Positions 60,977 through 64,000 of a stretch of DNA of 64,000 nucleotides are shown in pieces. The position numbers and the translations under genes were made by a program. The notes beneath the pieces were generated by a model, which worked only from the letters and a program-made list of their open reading frames with translations, searched no databases and was not told where the DNA came from. The DNA lies in the NCBI GenBank assembly GCA_003521845.1, contig DPHB01000027.1:13735-77734 (forward strand). The letters are read 5' to 3'. How positions within the stretch are numbered: position 1 is the first letter of the stretch; every line of letters starts with the position of its first letter. This stretch comes from Oceanospirillaceae bacterium. Lineage in GTDB: Bacteria; Pseudomonadota; Gammaproteobacteria; Pseudomonadales; Balneatricaceae.

Positions 60977-62869
60977 GTGCTTAACCGTTATCCCTTGTGG
61001 AAAACCCTGTTAATCGTATTTGCTTTGGCGTTGGGTGGCTTGTATGCCCTGCCTAACTTGTACCCCGATGATTTGGCGGTACAGGTGTCTGGCGCCAGTA
61101 GCTCCACGCCTATTGACGAGGCTGTATTGGAGCAGGCTAGTGAAGCCTTAGTTGCTGCCGGCCTGGTCAGTAAAGCCACTGAGTTGGATGGCAAGAGTGC
61201 CCTGTTGCGCTTTACCGATTCAGACACCCAGTTGCGTGCCAAGGCGGTAGTTGCCGATGCCTTGGGAGACGATTACGTTGCGGCCCTTAACTTGGCGCCA
61301 ACGACGCCACAATGGTTAACTAATGTGGGTGCCGGCCCGATGAAATTGGGCCTAGATCTACGTGGTGGTGTGCACTTCTTGTTGGAAGTGGACATGGTAC
61401 AGGCTGTGGCTCAACGTTTGGATGTGTATGTGTCCGAAATCAAAGCCATGTTGCGGAGCGAAAAGCTGCGTTATCGCTCGGTAACACACGAGGATGACGG
61501 CAGTTTGCGTATCAAGTTTGCCGATGCGCAAGTACGGGATCAAGCACGTAGCGAGCTTAAGTCTAGCTACAGTGAATTCCTCATGAATGCCGAGGATGAT
61601 GATAAGGGTAGTTATCTTAACATCACTCTCAACGAATCCAGTGTGCGCGAAATTGAAGATTATGCGGTAAATCAAAACCTGACTACCTTGCGTAATCGTG
61701 TTAACGAACTCGGTGTGGCCGAGCCGCTCGTGCAGCGCCAGGGGCGTAATCGCATTGTAGTCCAGTTGCCTGGTATACAGGATACGGCGGCAGCTAAGCG
61801 CGTATTGGGTGCCACGGCTAACTTAGAATTCCGTTTGGAAGCCAAGCCCGGTACCTCGTCGTTTAGCACCGAAAAGTACACCTTCCGTGCTAATCCAGCC
61901 CGTACTGCACTGTTGGAAAAAGACATTATTATCACCGGTAATAGTGTCTCTAATGCCCAGTCTAATTTTGACGAAAATGGCATGCCGCAGGTTAACATCG
62001 ATTTGGACGCCCAAGGCGGCAAGTTGATGAACCGCGTGACTCGCAATGCTGTTAAGCGTCGTATGGCAGTGATTTTTGTTGAGCATAAGTCACGTCAAAA
62101 AGTGAAACAAGTGGATGGTGAGCTAGTTAGCATCCGTGTGCCTTATGTCGAAAAGAGTATTATTTCCCTGGCGACGATTCAGACTGCCCTGGGTAATAGC
62201 TTCCGTATTACTGGCCTTGACGGAGCCGGTGAAGCCTCGGAACTTGCCTTGCTGTTACGTGCTGGTTCCCTCGCGGCACCTATCTACTTTGTTGAAGAGC
62301 GTACCGTTGGTCCAAGTTTAGGCCAGCAAAACATCGACCTGGGTGTCACCTCTGTGCAGATTGGTTTGGCCTTGGTGGTTATCTTTATGTTGGTCTTCTA
62401 TAGCGTGTTTGGTGTGATTGCCAATATTGCTTTGGCCTTCAACTTGATGCTGGTGCTGGCGGTTATGTCGCTACTTGGTGCAACACTGACCTTGCCAGGT
62501 ATTGCGGGTATTGTTTTAACCGTCGGTATGGCGGTTGACGCCAACGTGTTGATCTTCTCACGCATCAAAGAAGAATTGCGTAATGGTATGTCGCCGCAAT
62601 CGGCTATACATGCTGGTTATGAACGTGCCTTTACTACTATCTTTGATGCCAATATTACTACCTTGTTGGTAGCCTTGATCCTGTATGGAGTAGGTACGGG
62701 TTCGGTGAAGGGTTTTGCCGTTACCTTGTCCATCGGTATTATCACTTCCATGTTTACGGCCATCATGGTCAGCCGCGCTATGGTAAATGGCGTCTACGGC
62801 CGCCGTCGTCTGGATGACATTAAGATCTGGCCTTTAATGGGCAGCGATCGTAAACGTGCAGACAAGTAG
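60977..62869 (+). CDS. secD: Protein translocase subunit SecD
   Basis: A 630-residue RND-type membrane protein that, with SecF, uses the proton gradient to pull exported proteins through SecYEG. It has an N-terminal helix, large periplasmic P1 domains (MKLGLDLRGGVHFLLEVD) and five C-terminal helices beginning near DLGVTSVQIGLALVVIFMLV, with the conserved GMAVDANVLIFSRIKEELR block containing the proton-path Asp. The start is GTG at 60977 with aaaggaattt upstream. secF follows 9 bases later. Confidence 0.97.
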   Translation: MLNRYPLWKTLLIVFALALGGLYALPNLYPDDLAVQVSGASSSTPIDEAVLEQASEALVAAGLVSKATELDGKSALLRFTDSDTQLRAKAVVADALGDDYVAALNLAPTTPQWLTNVGAGPMKLGLDLRGGVHFLLEVDMVQAVAQRLDVYVSEIKAMLRSEKLRYRSVTHEDDGSLRIKFADAQVRDQARSELKSSYSEFLMNAEDDDKGSYLNITLNESSVREIEDYAVNQNLTTLRNRVNELGVAEPLVQRQGRNRIVVQLPGIQDTAAAKRVLGATANLEFRLEAKPGTSSFSTEKYTFRANPARTALLEKDIIITGNSVSNAQSNFDENGMPQVNIDLDAQGGKLMNRVTRNAVKRRMAVIFVEHKSRQKVKQVDGELVSIRVPYVEKSIISLATIQTALGNSFRITGLDGAGEASELALLLRAGSLAAPIYFVEERTVGPSLGQQNIDLGVTSVQIGLALVVIFMLVFYSVFGVIANIALAFNLMLVLAVMSLLGATLTLPGIAGIVLTVGMAVDANVLIFSRIKEELRNGMSPQSAIHAGYERAFTTIFDANITTLLVALILYGVGTGSVKGFAVTLSIGIITSMFTAIMVSRAMVNGVYGRRRLDDIKIWPLMGSDRKRADK

Positions 62870-62878
62870 GGGAATGAC

Positions 62879-63856
62879 ATGAGTGATGTAAAAGTAATTA
62901 ACTTTATGGCCCTGCGCAAAGTCGCAGCGGTCATATCTATGGTTCTAGTCTTGGCGGCCATGGCTTCTTTAGCCATCAATAAGCTGCAATTTGGTTTGGA
63001 CTTTACTGGCGGCACCCTGGTTGAGGTAGGCTACGATCAGGCACCTGACTTGGTGGCTGTACGTGGTCAATTGCAAAGCTCGGGCTTTGATGATGCCATA
63101 GTGCAAAATTTTGGCTCTGATCGTGATGTACTGGTACGCTTAGGTCAGGCCTTTAATGACAAGGTTGGCGAACAAGTCTTGGCTGTGTTGCAGTCGGGTT
63201 CTGATGTCAATATCGAACTGCGTCGTAGTGAATACGTGGGTGCGCAGGTTGGTGAAGAGCTGACCGAGCAAGGTGGCCTAGGCATGTTGTTGGCCCTTGC
63301 GATCGTCATGCTCTATGTAGCCTTTCGTTTCCAATTGAAGTTTTCCGTTGGTGCCGTGGTGGCCTTAGCTCACGACGTACTAATAGTGTTAGGTATCTTC
63401 TCTATCCTCAAGCTGGACTTTGATTTGACCGTATTGGCGGCGATTTTGGCGGTTATTGGTTATTCTTTGAACGACACTATCGTGGTGTCTGATCGCATTC
63501 GTGAGAACTTCCGTAAGCTGCGTAAAGGCACCCCCGAAGAAATTATCAATGAATCCCTGTCACAGACCTTGGGTCGTACCTTGGTAACATCCATTACTAC
63601 CATCTTGGTATTGTTGGCCTTGTTTATCTTTGGTGGTGAGTTGATTCACGGCTTTGCTTTTGCTTTGTTAATAGGCGTGGTTGTGGGTACTTATTCTTCC
63701 ATCTACGTCGCTAGTAACGTATTACTTGCTTTGGGTGTGAGTCAGGAAGACTTGATGATTCAGCCTAAGGAAGAGTTTGTTGAAGGCGAAGGCTTTGAAG
63801 ACCATCAAGGTGAAGGCTACCAGCCTAGCGCTAAAGACTTTGAAGAAGAGAAGTAA
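62879..63856 (+). CDS. secF: Protein translocase subunit SecF
   Basis: A 325-residue partner of SecD with six helices. Marks are the FGLDFTGGTLVEV periplasmic start and YSLNDTIVVSDRIRENFRK, matching the SecD proton-path region. The C-terminus carries an acidic tail (EGEGFEDHQGEGYQPSAKDFEEEK) longer than in E. coli. It is the last gene of the queA-tgt-yajC-secD-secF run, and a compound inverted repeat with a terminator follows. Confidence 0.97.
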   Translation: MSDVKVINFMALRKVAAVISMVLVLAAMASLAINKLQFGLDFTGGTLVEVGYDQAPDLVAVRGQLQSSGFDDAIVQNFGSDRDVLVRLGQAFNDKVGEQVLAVLQSGSDVNIELRRSEYVGAQVGEELTEQGGLGMLLALAIVMLYVAFRFQLKFSVGAVVALAHDVLIVLGIFSILKLDFDLTVLAAILAVIGYSLNDTIVVSDRIRENFRKLRKGTPEEIINESLSQTLGRTLVTSITTILVLLALFIFGGELIHGFAFALLIGVVVGTYSSIYVASNVLLALGVSQEDLMIQPKEEFVEGEGFEDHQGEGYQPSAKDFEEEK

Positions 63857-63879
63857 GCTGTCGCTCGGTGCTAATTAGT

Positions 63880-63982
63880 GGGACAGGCACTTTTTATCCG
63901 CTGCGCGGCTAAACAAGAGCCAGTCCCCTAACCCTTGCCGCATCGGGGGCTGGCTTTTTTGCGCAGCAAAAGTGCCTGTCCC
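63880..63982. repeat. Nested inverted repeat enclosing a terminator downstream of secF
   Basis: A perfect 15-base inverted repeat (63880-63894 and 63968-63982; gggacaggcactttt and its complement) encloses a second 7-base pair (gctgcgc 63900-63906, gcgcagc 63961-63967) and, inside, a hairpin agccagtcccc...gggggctggct followed by six T. The inner part works as a terminator; the outer arms look like the ends of a small repeat element. Confidence 0.75.
63918..63960 (+). terminator. Intrinsic terminator of the sec operon
   Basis: agccagtcccc pairs with gggggctggct (one bulged base) and is followed by a run of T, 61 bases after the secF stop. Confidence 0.8.
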
Positions 63983-64000
63983 CTGTAAGTCTTGCGCAGC

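Overview
The window reads as a chromosomal segment of a gammaproteobacterium, probably marine or other free-living. The clues are gene orders typical of that class (valS-holC-pepA diverging from lptF-lptG; queA-tgt-yajC-secD-secF; pdxH-rlmG), a BCCT osmolyte transporter, and several oxygenases and osmolyte-type oxidoreductases. I cannot fix the order or genus. No phage, insertion sequence, CRISPR array or plasmid function is visible. The only RNA gene seen is one tRNA-Leu(CAA).

Layout. 1-4.2 kb: RND efflux pump (inner-membrane part cut by the window edge) and its membrane fusion protein. 4.4-16.5 kb: housekeeping block with pdxH, rlmG, an acyltransferase, slyD, valS, holC, pepA, lptF/lptG, an RDD membrane protein, a Sel1-repeat protein and a cytochrome c. 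16.7-24.7 kb: tag, two alpha/beta hydrolases, a GFA-type zinc protein, a 10-helix membrane protein, a tandem pair of acetyltransferases (second copy truncated), a nucleosidase and a hybrid histidine kinase. 24.7-35.4 kb: orphan ThiB behind a TPP riboswitch, a class III CoA-transferase, a PLP trans-sulfuration-type enzyme, a CD-NTase-like protein whose catalytic acidic residues are all replaced, a fatty acid hydroxylase family protein, a DMT exporter with divergent LysR, an XRE/2TM regulator under a palindromic operator, a PhyH-type dioxygenase and an AraC/GyrI regulator.

35.4-49.4 kb is the most metabolically distinctive part. A tight operon of an Asp/Glu-racemase-family protein, a dimethylglycine/sarcosine-dehydrogenase-like flavoprotein and a PhyH dioxygenase converges on a BCCT transporter. 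Next to it lie a LuxR-type response regulator, a hybrid kinase and a FIST sensor protein, then an ExaC-like aldehyde dehydrogenase, a second racemase-family protein and a TauD-like dioxygenase. This looks like uptake and oxidation of a methylated amine or quaternary ammonium compound, but the substrate cannot be read from sequence.

49.4-64 kb: an intergenic repeat cluster, a YebC/YeeN-type protein, a LysR/PACE efflux pair, a membrane protein-HTH-methyltransferase operon, an Hsp70-like protein beside a GyrI-like protein, a DUF2141 protein, tRNA-Leu, an acetyltransferase, a 73-residue hydrophobic protein, and the queuosine-Sec run queA-tgt-yajC-secD-secF. Two intergenic gene remnants (an acetyltransferase near 27.4 kb and a medium-chain dehydrogenase tail near 36.6 kb) show ongoing gene loss. 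A shared REP-like repeat family occurs at 31.0, 49.5 and 60.8 kb.
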